Source of the DNA: JACDER01 sp963842575
Lineage (GTDB): Bacteria > Actinomycetota > Thermoleophilia > Gaiellales > Gaiellaceae
Assembly (NCBI GenBank): GCA_963842575.1
Contig: CAWJGS010000010.1
Span: 741,430-805,429, forward strand
DNA: 64,000 nt
Direction of reading: 5' to 3'
The notes beneath the pieces were generated by a model. The model made no database searches. It had not been told where the DNA came from and saw only the letters and a list, made by a program, of their open reading frames with translations. Position 1 is the stretch's first letter; each line of letters begins with the position of its first letter. This document shows, piece by piece, positions 50,752 through 58,735 of the stretch. The translations under genes were made by a program, and so were the position numbers.

Positions 50752-51558
50752 CTACAGAGAGCCGCGGTAGAGCGTATTGCGGGCAACACCGGTGAGGCGG
50801 GCAACGAGGTCGGCGGCAGCGCGGCGCCCGACGCCGGCTGAGACGAGCTCGGCCACGGCGGAGGCTGCAGCGGACTCCTCCGCCGGGCCGACCACCGCAT
50901 CCGCAGGCCCGACGACGACTGTGATCTCACCCTTCACGGGCTGCCGCAGGCTTTCCGCCACCGACGCGGCCGTCCCCCGCACGACCTCTTCGAAGCGCTT
51001 CGTCAGCTCTCGGCAGACGGCGACGGGACGCTCGCCGAGTGCGGGAGCGAGCTGCCCGAGACTCTCGACGATCCGCTGCGGCGACTCGAACGCGACCACG
51101 GCATGCGGCCAGCGCGCGAGCTCCTCACCCAGCGCGGTCAGCGCGGGTTTCCCGCGCGGGAGGTAGCCGAGAAACTGATACCGCTCAGCACCCAGACCGC
51201 TCGCGACGAGCGCCGTCTCGACCGCGGAGGCCCCCGGCAGCACAGTCACCGGCACGCCCGCCTCCAGCGCCGCGGCGATCAGCCGGGCGCCGGGATCGTT
51301 CACGCCCGGGAGGCCCGCGTCGCTGACCAGCGCGACCCGCTCGCCCGCCTGCAGGCGCGGGAGGAGGGCGGCCGTGCGCGCGGCCTCGTTGTGCCGCTGA
51401 TAGCTGAGCAGGCGGGCGGAGATGCCGTGCCGGTCGAGGAGGATCCTCGTCCGGCGCGTGTCCTCGCACAGGACGACGTCCGCCGAGCGCAGCTCCTCGA
51501 GCACGCGCAGCGTGATGTCATCCAGGTTGCCGATCGGGGTGGCGCAGACCGAGAGCAT
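50752..51558 (-). CDS. rsmI: 16S rRNA (cytidine1402-2'-O)-methyltransferase
   Basis: 268 residues, tetrapyrrole-methylase fold. SVCATPIGNLDDITLRVL at the N-terminus, LCEDTRRTRILLDRHGI, SDAGLPGVNDPGARLI and FLGYLPRGK are the RsmI landmarks. It 2'-O-methylates C1402 of 16S rRNA at the decoding centre. Its start overlaps the phosphoesterase stop (TGATG). The position near metG matches Rv1003 of M. tuberculosis. Confidence 0.95.
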   Translation of the reverse strand: MLSVCATPIGNLDDITLRVLEELRSADVVLCEDTRRTRILLDRHGISARLLSYQRHNEAARTAALLPRLQAGERVALVSDAGLPGVNDPGARLIAAALEAGVPVTVLPGASAVETALVASGLGAERYQFLGYLPRGKPALTALGEELARWPHAVVAFESPQRIVESLGQLAPALGERPVAVCRELTKRFEEVVRGTAASVAESLRQPVKGEITVVVGPADAVVGPAEESAAASAVAELVSAGVGRRAAADLVARLTGVARNTLYRGSL

Positions 51559-52256
51559 CAGTCCAGGCCCTCGATGAGGCGGCTCATCCGCTCGGGACGC
51601 TCCGGGTCGGGCGTGACGTAGTCGAGCGGAGCCAGGTTCGGGTAGCCGCTGGCGCGAATACGCGCGACGGCCGCCTCCACGTCGTAGCCGGTCCTCCGAA
51701 ACCGCGGCTCAGGATCGAGCTCGAGCCAGTAAGCGGCCGGCTCGGCCTCGTACGGCGCGCCGACGCTTCCGGCGTTCAGCACGCGGATCCCGTCGACCGT
51801 CCGATCGAACTGGACATGCGTGTGCCCGCAGACGACGACGCGCTCGTCGACGCCCGCGAGCAGCGACCGGAGCCGCCCCTCCGGCGTGAGCCGCGTGATC
51901 GGCTCGGTATCGCTCCCCGGCGCGCCGTGGCAGAAGCGGATGCCGTCGACAACCACGTCCAGCGGCAGCTCGGCCAGGAAGCGCAGGTTCTCCTCCCCCA
52001 GCCGCTCCGCGACCCACAGGCGTGCGCTCCGATTCGGCTCGGGAATGCCCTCGAGATCCAACACCCGGTCGGCGTTGCCGCGCACGAACCGCACCGGCAC
52101 GGGCAGCGAGCGGAGGAGCTGGAGCGTCTCTGCGGGGAACGGCCCCGAGGCGACGTCGCCGCCCAGCACGACGAGATCCACCTCGAGCTCCGGAACGACG
52201 GCCTCCAGCGCGGGGAGGTTGCCGTGGATGTCGCAGAGCACGGCGATGCGCGTCAC
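51558..52256 (-). CDS. Metallophosphoesterase (YfcE/MJ0936-like)
   Basis: 232 residues. VLCDIHGNLPAL (Asp, His), LGGDVASGP, GNADRVLD, FCHGAPGSD and CGHTHVQF provide the full di-metal set of calcineurin-like phosphoesterases. The compact one-domain form resembles cyclic-nucleotide or phosphodiester hydrolases of broad specificity. GTG 52256 overlaps the upstream GNAT stop as GTGA, which decides the start. Confidence 0.92.
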   Translation of the reverse strand: MTRIAVLCDIHGNLPALEAVVPELEVDLVVLGGDVASGPFPAETLQLLRSLPVPVRFVRGNADRVLDLEGIPEPNRSARLWVAERLGEENLRFLAELPLDVVVDGIRFCHGAPGSDTEPITRLTPEGRLRSLLAGVDERVVVCGHTHVQFDRTVDGIRVLNAGSVGAPYEAEPAAYWLELDPEPRFRRTGYDVEAAVARIRASGYPNLAPLDYVTPDPERPERMSRLIEGLD

Positions 52257-52687
52257 AGGTCGATCCCCATCACGGGCAGTATCCGCCCCCACTCGCTCGG
52301 CGGGCTATCGCGCAGATAGCGGGCGCCCATACGCTCGTAGAAGCCGACCGCGTTCGGGTCGGACTCCCACTCGAGCCGGCTCGCGCCGAGCGCGGCCGCG
52401 CGAGCGGCGACGAAGCGGAAGAGCTCCGCGCCCACGCCCTTTCCCATCCACGCAGGGTCGACCCAGAGCTCGTCCAGCTCGGCCCGGTCTCCCTCCACGA
52501 CCAGCGTGGCGTACCCGACGATCGCCCCGTCCGCAGCGGCGACGTGAACGTCCTTTCCCGCATAGTCCAGCGAGTCCGCCCAAACGCGTACGCGCTCGTC
52601 GCCGTAGCCCCAGGACGCCTTCGAATCCCGCGCGACCTCCCGCAGCCGCTCCTCTTCGCCCGGGCCGAGCGGCCGAATGTGCACCAC
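52253..52687 (-). CDS. GNAT family acetyltransferase
   Basis: 144 residues. IRPLGPGEEERLREVA opens the fold, LDELWVDPAWMGKGVGAELF is the acetyl-CoA pyrophosphate loop, and WESDPNAVGFYERMGARYL the C-terminal signature. The acceptor is unknown. It is coupled with the phosphoesterase and abuts the glucokinase stop, so glk, GNAT, phosphoesterase and rsmI probably form one transcript. Confidence 0.9.
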   Translation of the reverse strand: MVHIRPLGPGEEERLREVARDSKASWGYGDERVRVWADSLDYAGKDVHVAAADGAIVGYATLVVEGDRAELDELWVDPAWMGKGVGAELFRFVAARAAALGASRLEWESDPNAVGFYERMGARYLRDSPPSEWGRILPVMGIDL

Positions 52688-53610
52688 TACGCACCGAGCG
52701 CTTCGAAAGCGACGAGGCCGGCGCCGATCAGCCCCGCCTCGGGGCCGAGCTCGGCGGGCACGATCCGGACGAGGTCGCGCCCGGGCTCCAGGGCCTCGCG
52801 GTGGACGCGTTCAGTGGCAGGCTTGATCAAGAGGTCACCGGCAACCCCGAATCCGCCGCCGATCACCACCACCTCGGGGTTGAAGATGTTCACCAGGGAG
52901 CCGATCGCACTGCCGAGGATGTGCCCCATGTGGTCGAGTGCCGCCACCGCGGCGTCGTTGCCCGCCCGCGCCTCCTCCACGAGGGTGTGCGCGTTCGCGC
53001 CCTCGCCGAAGAGCTCGCGCGCGATCTTCCCTGCAGCCGTTCCGGACACGAGCGATTCCAGGTGCCCCCGGCCGGTGCACACGCCCTGACACGGCGGGCC
53101 GTCGTGCTCGACCACGATGTGGCCGAGCTCGGCAGCCGCGCCGACGGCTCCGCGGTACGGGCGCCCGTCCAGGATGAGCCCTCCACCGACTCCCGTCCCC
53201 AGCGTCAGCATCACGAGGAAGCGGCTCCCGCGGCCGGCGCCGATCGACGCTTCCGCGAACGCAGCCGCGTTGGCGTCGTTGTCCATCCCCACAGGAAGCT
53301 CGAAGCGCTGCTGCATCCATTCGCGCAGGTCGTAGTCCGCGAGGGGGATGTTCGGAGCGAAGACGACGCGCCCCCGGGGCTGGTCGATCGTCCCCGGGAT
53401 CCCGAACCCGAGGGCGGCGATTCCCGGCTCGAGCAGCTCGCTCACGGTGTCCTCGACCGCCTGGATGAGCGCTCCCGCCGAGGAGACCGGCGTGGGACGC
53501 TCGATCCTCCGCCCGATCCGGCTCTCGCGGTCGATGACCCCGGCGAGGATCTTCGTGCCTCCGACATCGACGCCTATGACATGGGTGGCCTCCACCGCGG
53601 CGGCTACCAT
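52687..53610 (-). CDS. glk: ROK family glucokinase
   Basis: 307 residues. GVDVGGTKILAGVID (phosphate 1 loop), FGIPGTID, DNDANAAAFAEA (catalytic Asp), LTLGTGVGGGLI (phosphate 2) and the zinc-binding CQGVCTGRGHLE typical of ROK sugar kinases. It phosphorylates glucose with ATP, or polyphosphate in some relatives. An ATG at 53610 or GTG further in could be the start. It is divergent from the LCP gene, 10 bases away. Confidence 0.93.
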   Translation of the reverse strand: MVAAAVEATHVIGVDVGGTKILAGVIDRESRIGRRIERPTPVSSAGALIQAVEDTVSELLEPGIAALGFGIPGTIDQPRGRVVFAPNIPLADYDLREWMQQRFELPVGMDNDANAAAFAEASIGAGRGSRFLVMLTLGTGVGGGLILDGRPYRGAVGAAAELGHIVVEHDGPPCQGVCTGRGHLESLVSGTAAGKIARELFGEGANAHTLVEEARAGNDAAVAALDHMGHILGSAIGSLVNIFNPEVVVIGGGFGVAGDLLIKPATERVHREALEPGRDLVRIVPAELGPEAGLIGAGLVAFEALGA

Positions 53611-53620
53611 AACCCGCCGG

Positions 53621-54808
53621 ATGCCGCCCTCCGGCGAAGAGAAGCCGTACCGCGTTTATCGCGGAGGACGGCTCAAGGGCGGGGTTCCCACCCTCGCGCG
53701 CGAGCAGCGGACGAGAGCCGTCGAGCAGGACGGCCGCCGGCTGCGGCGCGGGGACGCTCTCCCCGACCGAGGCCCACGCAAGCCCAAGCGCTGGTACCGG
53801 CGCTGGTCGTGGAAGCGCTGGCTCGTCATCGGCTTCGCGTCCGTCTTCACGCTCGTCCTGATCTGGGGCATCGCGAGCTGGTTCTCCTTCCGCAGCGGCG
53901 TGATCGCAGCGAATCACCGGCTGCCGAACAGAGTCGAGGCGGTGCTGAACAAGCAGAACGGGCTGCTCCTCTCCCACACGAGCAACATCCTCCTGCTCGG
54001 CACCGACTCCGCCAAGTCACGGCCCGGCAACCGGCACTCCGACTCGATCATGCTCGTCCATACCGACCCCGATCACCACCGGATCGTGTACCTCTCGCTC
54101 ATGCGCGACCTGCGCGTGGAGGTCCCCGGCTACGGCACGCAGAAGATCAACGCCGCCTACCAGTTCGGCGGCCCGCGGCTGGCCGTCAAGACGATCCGCC
54201 AGTTCACCGGGATTCCGATCAACCACATCGCGCTCGTCGACTTCGCCCAGTTCAAGAAGCTGATCGATGACCTGGGCGGAGTGACGATCGACGTCCCGGA
54301 GAAGATCCGCTCGAACAAGTTCGACTGCCCCTTCAAGACGCAGGCGCAGTGCGACCGGTGGCAGGGATGGAGGTTCGCCAAGGGGCCGCAGCACATGGAC
54401 GGTCAGCGCGCGCTCATCTACTCGCGCATCCGCGAGAACCTGCTCGACCCCAGCGAGTCGGACGCGACCCGCGCCGCGCGCCAGCAGGCGGTGATTCAGG
54501 CGATCGGGAACAAGCTGACCGGCTTCGGAACCCTGGTGGGGATGCCCTTCAACGGCGGCGACCTCATGCGGCCACTCGCGACCGACCTGACCGCGGGCCA
54601 GCTTCTGCAGCTCGGCTGGGTCAAGTTCCGCGGGAGCACGCTTCGCTGCCGGCTCGGAGGAACCGCGGACGGAAGCGGATTCATCGTCCCGGACGAGGAA
54701 AGCCGCGCAGTGATAGCGATGGTGCTCGGGAAGTCGGCCGCGCAGCCGCCCAAGCCGGGATCGCTGTTCGGCTCGGGCTGCGTGAGCGGCAAAGCAACAC
54801 TGCAGTAA
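53621..54808 (+). CDS. LytR-CpsA-Psr (LCP) cell-wall glycopolymer ligase
   Basis: 395 residues. A basic cytoplasmic N-terminus and one membrane helix (VIGFASVFTLVLIWGIA) anchor an outward LCP domain: NILLLGTDSAK, SDSIMLVH (catalytic Arg/Asp region), YLSLMRDLRVEVPGYG, KINAAYQFGG and ALIYSRIREN. It attaches teichoic-acid-like or arabinogalactan-type polymers to peptidoglycan. ATG 53621 follows TACCAT by 10 nt. A long open frame upstream is antisense to glk and is not coding. Confidence 0.93.
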   Translation: MPPSGEEKPYRVYRGGRLKGGVPTLAREQRTRAVEQDGRRLRRGDALPDRGPRKPKRWYRRWSWKRWLVIGFASVFTLVLIWGIASWFSFRSGVIAANHRLPNRVEAVLNKQNGLLLSHTSNILLLGTDSAKSRPGNRHSDSIMLVHTDPDHHRIVYLSLMRDLRVEVPGYGTQKINAAYQFGGPRLAVKTIRQFTGIPINHIALVDFAQFKKLIDDLGGVTIDVPEKIRSNKFDCPFKTQAQCDRWQGWRFAKGPQHMDGQRALIYSRIRENLLDPSESDATRAARQQAVIQAIGNKLTGFGTLVGMPFNGGDLMRPLATDLTAGQLLQLGWVKFRGSTLRCRLGGTADGSGFIVPDEESRAVIAMVLGKSAAQPPKPGSLFGSGCVSGKATLQ

Positions 54809-54826
54809 CGCTGTCGGACCGAACGG

Positions 54827-56328
54827 CTACTTCGGCTTCTTCTTGCACTTGCCGTGCACGCGGTGGTAGCCCTTTTTGCACTTCTTCGGCTTGGGCTTCG
54901 GCTTCGGCTTTGGCTTCGGTGCGGGCGGCGGCGGAGGCGCGGGTGGCGGGGGCGGGGCGGAGGCGGTGGAGGCGGCGGCGGAGCCGTCACGCCCGTGATC
55001 ACAACGGCGGAGCCCGCGTCCAGACGTCCGCCGGGGTCCGCACCGGGAGCGCCGACGGCCAGGTCGGGACGGCCGTCGCCGTTGACGTCCCCCACTCCCG
55101 CGACGGACGCTCCCGTCCGGTCGCCGGCGTCGCCCGCCAACGCGACCGCTCCGGCCCCGACCGCGGCCACGTCGACGTTGGCGGTCGCGGCGCGTCCGTA
55201 CACGAGGTAGGCGGTGGATGTCGAAGGTGAGCCGAGGAGGAGATCGGCCCGCCCGTCCCCGCTGACGTCACCGGCGCCCGCCACGGCGTCGCCGATTCCC
55301 CGGCCGACGATGCGAAAGCCACCGGTGCCCAGCGACCCGAGATCGACATTGCCGGGAGTTGCCCGACCGAAGACGACGTACGCCCGGCCGGTCCCGGAGG
55401 CGCCGATCAGCAGGTCGGGCCGGCCGTCGCCGTTCACGTCTCCGGCGGGCGCGACCGCACTTCCGGCGCGGTCGCCGGGCGCGCCGTCGATCCGGAATCC
55501 CTTGCCCGCCAGCGAGCCCACGTCCACCGCGAGCGTGTCCGCCTTGCCGTACACGACGAACACGGCTCCGTTCGGGCCGGCAAAGGGCGCGCCCAACATG
55601 ACGTCGGCGCGACCGTCTCCGTTGACGTCGCCCGCGCCGGCGACCGAGAACTCGGTCCCGAGGTTCGCGCCGTCGATCAGGAAGCCGTGCCCTCCGAGGT
55701 CGTGGAGCGAGATGAGCTGGATGGCGGCACCGCCGAAGATCACGGTCGCTTTGTTCGGCACCACGTGGCCCTGCTTGAACTCGGCGCGGCCGTCGCTGAC
55801 CACCAGGTCGGCCTTTCCGTCCCCGTTCACGTCGCCGGGCGCCGCGGCGACCGTGCCGAGGTTGGGCGCGTTCGGCTCGGCCTGGATCTTGAACCCGCGG
55901 CCCCCGATCGACCCGAGGTCCACGTCGGTCGGACCGGCCTGACCGAAGACGAGATACGCCGAGTCGAGCTCGAGCCCGACCGCGATGTCCGGCCGTCCGT
56001 CGCCGTTGAGGTCACCTACCCCGGCGACCGACCAGCCCGCTTCCTGCGTTCCCGTCCCGCTGATCCGGTAGCCGGCGCTTCCTCCTGGCGAGACGTAGGC
56101 GTAGCCGCCGCCGTTGCCGGGCGCGCCCACGGCCACGTCGGGCCGGCCGTCCCCGTTCTGGTCGCCGACTCCGGCGACCGACGTCCCGGCGAGGTCACCG
56201 GGCGCCCCGCCGTCGATGCGGACAGGATCGGACGCGAGAGTGACGGTGCCAGACGGGGTCGAAGGCGCGTACGCCGCCGGAACGCCTAGTGCCAGCGCCG
56301 CTGCGGCGAAGAAGACGAGGGCGCGCAA
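54827..56328 (-). CDS. Secreted FG-GAP repeat protein with Lys/Cys-rich tail, one frameshift
   Basis: About 500 residues. A signal peptide leads into seven FG-GAP/integrin-alpha-type repeats, each with a GDxNGDGRxD calcium loop. A Pro-rich linker near 54960 breaks the frame; in the next frame it continues as Pro/Lys repeats and ends KKCKKGYHRVHGKCKKKPK before TAG 54827-54829. One base lost or gained in the CCCCGCCCCC tract explains it. Probably a surface adhesin-like beta-propeller. TTG 56328 has TAAGGT 7 nt upstream, supporting that unusual start. Confidence 0.82.
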
Positions 56329-56338
56329 GGACCGGACC

Positions 56339-56623
56339 TTACGCCTCGGCGGCCTTCTTCTCGACCTTTTTCTCGCTCGTCTCGCTCTTCTCGGACTTCT
56401 CGGACTTCTCGCCGCCGTCCTTCGCTGCGTCCTTCTTCTTCCCGCCGCGCCCATAGTCGGTCGAATAGAAGCCGGAGCCCTTGAAGTGGACGGCGACCGG
56501 ATAGAGGACGACTTCGACCGGGCCCTCGCCGCAGACCTCACAGACGTCGGGCGGGGGATCGCTCATGCGTTGAAACCGCTCGAACACATGGCCTTGAGGG
56601 CACCGGTACTCGTAGATCGGCAT
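56339..56623 (-). CDS. FmdB-family zinc-ribbon protein
   Basis: 94 residues. MPIYEYRCPQGHVFERFQ and DVCEVCG give a Cys4-type zinc ribbon of the FmdB/CxxC_CXXC_SSSS family. YSTDYG ends the folded domain, and a Lys/Glu-rich low-complexity tail (SEKSEKSETSEKK) follows. Function is unknown; a regulatory or translational role has been suggested for the family. It lies between the FG-GAP gene and a small membrane protein on the same strand. Confidence 0.9.
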   Translation of the reverse strand: MPIYEYRCPQGHVFERFQRMSDPPPDVCEVCGEGPVEVVLYPVAVHFKGSGFYSTDYGRGGKKKDAAKDGGEKSEKSEKSETSEKKVEKKAAEA

Positions 56624-56646
56624 GGCGCGATAACGCTAGCAACGAG

Positions 56647-56847
56647 CTAGGAAGGAGTCTGCTGGCGCGGAGGTGCCTCGCGCTCGACCGCCTCGCGGTA
56701 GCACGGCGCGTTCTCGAAGGCGTCGAGGCCGCCGGGGATGCCTCGCGGGTGGCGGCGCGGACGCCTGCGCCTGGCCGCGGCCATGACGGCCGAGGCGCCG
56801 ACGAGCCCGCCGAGAACGAACGAGCGCGCGCGCGTCTTCGCGTCCAC
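56647..56847 (-). CDS. Small basic protein with a short hydrophobic segment
   Basis: 66 residues. SFVLGGLVGASAVMAAA near the N-terminus could span the membrane and is followed by a strongly basic patch (RRRRPRRHPR) and a tail with AFENAPCYREAVERE. It is unrecognised. GTG 56847 has TACAAT exactly 6 nt upstream (56854-56859), one of the clearest leaderless starts, with a divergent peptidase promoter overlapping it. Confidence 0.75.
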   Translation of the reverse strand: MDAKTRARSFVLGGLVGASAVMAAARRRRPRRHPRGIPGGLDAFENAPCYREAVEREAPPRQQTPS

Positions 56848-56853
56848 GGGCCG

Positions 56854-56863
56854 ATTGTATGGT
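56854..56863. promoter_or_regulatory. Fused divergent -10 elements (small basic protein / P1 peptidase)
   Basis: ATTGTATGGT holds TACAAT on the minus strand (56854-56859) and TATGGT on the plus strand (56858-56863), sharing TA. Spacers are 6 nt to GTG 56847 and 7 nt to GTG 56871, the same layout as at 21751. Confidence 0.5.
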
Positions 56864-56870
56864 GCGCCCG

Positions 56871-57827
56871 GTGGCGCGCCTCACGAACGACACGGCCGAG
56901 CTCAGCCCGCGCACGGAGTTCGAAGGCCCCTCGCTGGAGTTCGCGTTCCCCGGTCTCGAGATCGGAGTCGCCGAGTACGACGAGGGGCCGACCGGCTGCA
57001 CGGTCTTCCATTTCCCGGCGGGCGCCGCTTCCTCGATCGACGTGCGCGGAGGCTCGCCCGGCGTCAGCGGCGCGGGATACGAGCTCGTGAACGCGATCTG
57101 CCTGGCGGGCGGCTCGCTGTACGGACTGGAGGCGGCCGCCGGCGTAGCCGCGGAGCTGCTGGCCCGGCGGGAGTACCGGACAGGCTGGATGGACATCCCC
57201 ATCGTCGCGGGCGCGATCGTCTTCGACTGGGGACGGCGCGACAACGCCGTCTACCCCGACAAGGAGCTGGGGCGGGCGGCGCTCCGCGCGGCGCGGGAGG
57301 GGTTCTTTCCGCTCGGCCCGCGCGGCGCGGGCCGCTCCGCCTCGGTCGGGAAGGTCTTCGACTACCAGGAGGGAGAGCCGGCGGGACAGGGCGCGGCGTT
57401 CCGGCAGGTGGGAGAGACGAAGGTCGCCGTGTTCACGGTGGTGAATGCGATCGGCGCGATCTTCGACCGCAACGGAACCGTCGTCCGAGGCCAGTACGAC
57501 CGCGCCACCGGCGAGCGGCTCGGGCTCGTCCCGCGCGTGGAGGCCCGGCTCGCGGAGGGCCGCTCCATCCGCCCTCCACCCGGCAACACGACGCTCACCG
57601 TCGTCGCGACCAATCTCAAGCTGGACTCGCGCCAGCTCCGCACGGTAGGCCGCCAGGTGCACGTCTCCATGGCGCGCGCGATCCAGCCGTTCCATGCGCT
57701 CGAAGACGGGGACGTGCTGTTCGCCGTCTCCACCGGCGAGGTCGAGAGCGATCCAGTGCTCGACACGACCGCGCTCGGAATCGTGGCGTCCGAACTAGCC
57801 TGGGACGCCGTTTTGACGTCCTATTAG
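56871..57827 (+). CDS. P1 family (DmpA/S58-type) aminopeptidase-like protein
   Basis: About 318 residues. An Ntn-type fold is suggested by GGSPGVSGAGYELVNAICLAGG in parts, FDWGRRDNAVYPD and NTTLTVVATNLKLD, in which the Thr after Asn is the expected autocatalytic nucleophile. Such enzymes cleave N-terminal residues or amides after self-processing. GTG 56871 is preferred over ATG 56859 because ATG lies within the TATGGT box. Its stop codon TAG also forms part of the next gene's -10. Confidence 0.9.
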   Translation: MARLTNDTAELSPRTEFEGPSLEFAFPGLEIGVAEYDEGPTGCTVFHFPAGAASSIDVRGGSPGVSGAGYELVNAICLAGGSLYGLEAAAGVAAELLARREYRTGWMDIPIVAGAIVFDWGRRDNAVYPDKELGRAALRAAREGFFPLGPRGAGRSASVGKVFDYQEGEPAGQGAAFRQVGETKVAVFTVVNAIGAIFDRNGTVVRGQYDRATGERLGLVPRVEARLAEGRSIRPPPGNTTLTVVATNLKLDSRQLRTVGRQVHVSMARAIQPFHALEDGDVLFAVSTGEVESDPVLDTTALGIVASELAWDAVLTSY

Positions 57828-57836
57828 ACTGAGCGC

Positions 57837-58187
57837 ATGTTCGACGACGACATGATCGACGCAAAGGATGATCGCAGGGGCTGGAACCGGGCCGTCATCC
57901 AGTACCGAAGCGCCAAGCTGCGCCAGCCGAACGTCACGATCGCCGACCTGACGCTGCCGAACGGTCTGGGGAATCTCCGGATGTTCCGGACCTGCGTGAT
58001 GATGGCCGGGATCATGACGGTGCTGTACGTCTGGGTCCCGCTGATGGTCCTGAACGTCTTCGTGACGCTGAGCGGCCCCGTCTACGCGGCAACGCTGGGC
58101 GGCTCCCTGCTCCTGCTGACTGCGTTCCTGTACGTCTTCGGCACGCACGAGACGCGCCGCGAGCGCGACCTCGCCACCCGGCTGTAG
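57837..58187 (+). CDS. Two-helix membrane protein, paralogue of the next gene
   Basis: 116 residues: cytoplasmic N-terminus with RRGWNRAVIQYRSAKLRQPNV in part, then two helices (MMAGIMTVLYVWVPLMVLNV and AATLGGSLLLLTAFLYVFG). It shares GWNRA, a following basic strand, a DL-LP-L motif and a Cys-containing helix start with the 58197 gene, so the two arose by tandem duplication. TAGACT (57825-57830), using the TAG stop of the previous gene, ends 6 nt before the ATG. Confidence 0.78.
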   Translation: MFDDDMIDAKDDRRGWNRAVIQYRSAKLRQPNVTIADLTLPNGLGNLRMFRTCVMMAGIMTVLYVWVPLMVLNVFVTLSGPVYAATLGGSLLLLTAFLYVFGTHETRRERDLATRL

Positions 58188-58196
58188 CCTCAGGAC

Positions 58197-58520
58197 ATGG
58201 TCGAAGAGCGGCTCCCGGTGGAGTCGGCAAACAGGGGCTGGAATCGCGCCTCGATCGTCTTCTGGAGCAGGAAGCCCTACAGCCCGCGTGTCCGCCGCGA
58301 GGATCTCGCGCTGCCGACGCACCTCGCCGGACTCCGGCTTCTGGCCTCGTGCGTGGCGCCTGCCTTCTGCCTCACCGCCTTCGCCGTCTGGACACCGCTC
58401 TTCTTCGTCAGCATCTTCTCGGGACTGAGCATGAGCGCATTCGTTGCGATCATGGGCGGCGCGTTCGTCGCAGTGACCTGCGCGCTCTTCGTCTGGGTCT
58501 CGAGAGCCGCCGAGCGTTAG
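58197..58520 (+). CDS. Two-helix membrane protein, paralogue of the previous gene
   Basis: 107 residues with the same order of features: GWNRASIVFWSRKPYSPRV, DLALPTHLAGLRLLASCV, then two membrane helices ending VWVSRAAER. TAGCCT (58185-58190), built on the preceding TAG stop, ends exactly 6 nt before the ATG. Function unknown. Its TAG stop lies at the tip of an inverted repeat. Confidence 0.78.
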   Translation: MVEERLPVESANRGWNRASIVFWSRKPYSPRVRREDLALPTHLAGLRLLASCVAPAFCLTAFAVWTPLFFVSIFSGLSMSAFVAIMGGAFVAVTCALFVWVSRAAER

Positions 58521-58735
58521 ATGGCTGATGCCACGATCTCGCGCGTCCGGCTGCGCGATCTGGCACGCCTGGGCCGCTCCGGCCCGGTTGCGGCCGGCGA
58601 GCCGGCCTCCACCGTGCCTGCGCTTCGCCGCGTCGGCCGCTCACCGATGCTCCCGGCATCGGCAAGCGTCGCCGCGGCCCCAGACGCACCAGCTCGCGCC
58701 CCGGAGCAGGCGATCTCATGGCATCAACCATCTAG
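58518..58735. repeat. Inverted-repeat element between convergent stops
   Basis: The left end TAGATGGCTGATGCCACGA and the right end read inward, TAGATGGTTGATGCCATGA, are inverted copies differing at two of 19 positions. The similarity continues more weakly for about 60 bp with one or two gaps. A central hairpin, CCGATGC-TCCCG-GCATCGG, lies at 58644-58662. Each TAG is the stop codon of the adjacent gene. I see no convincing protein inside. Confidence 0.65.
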
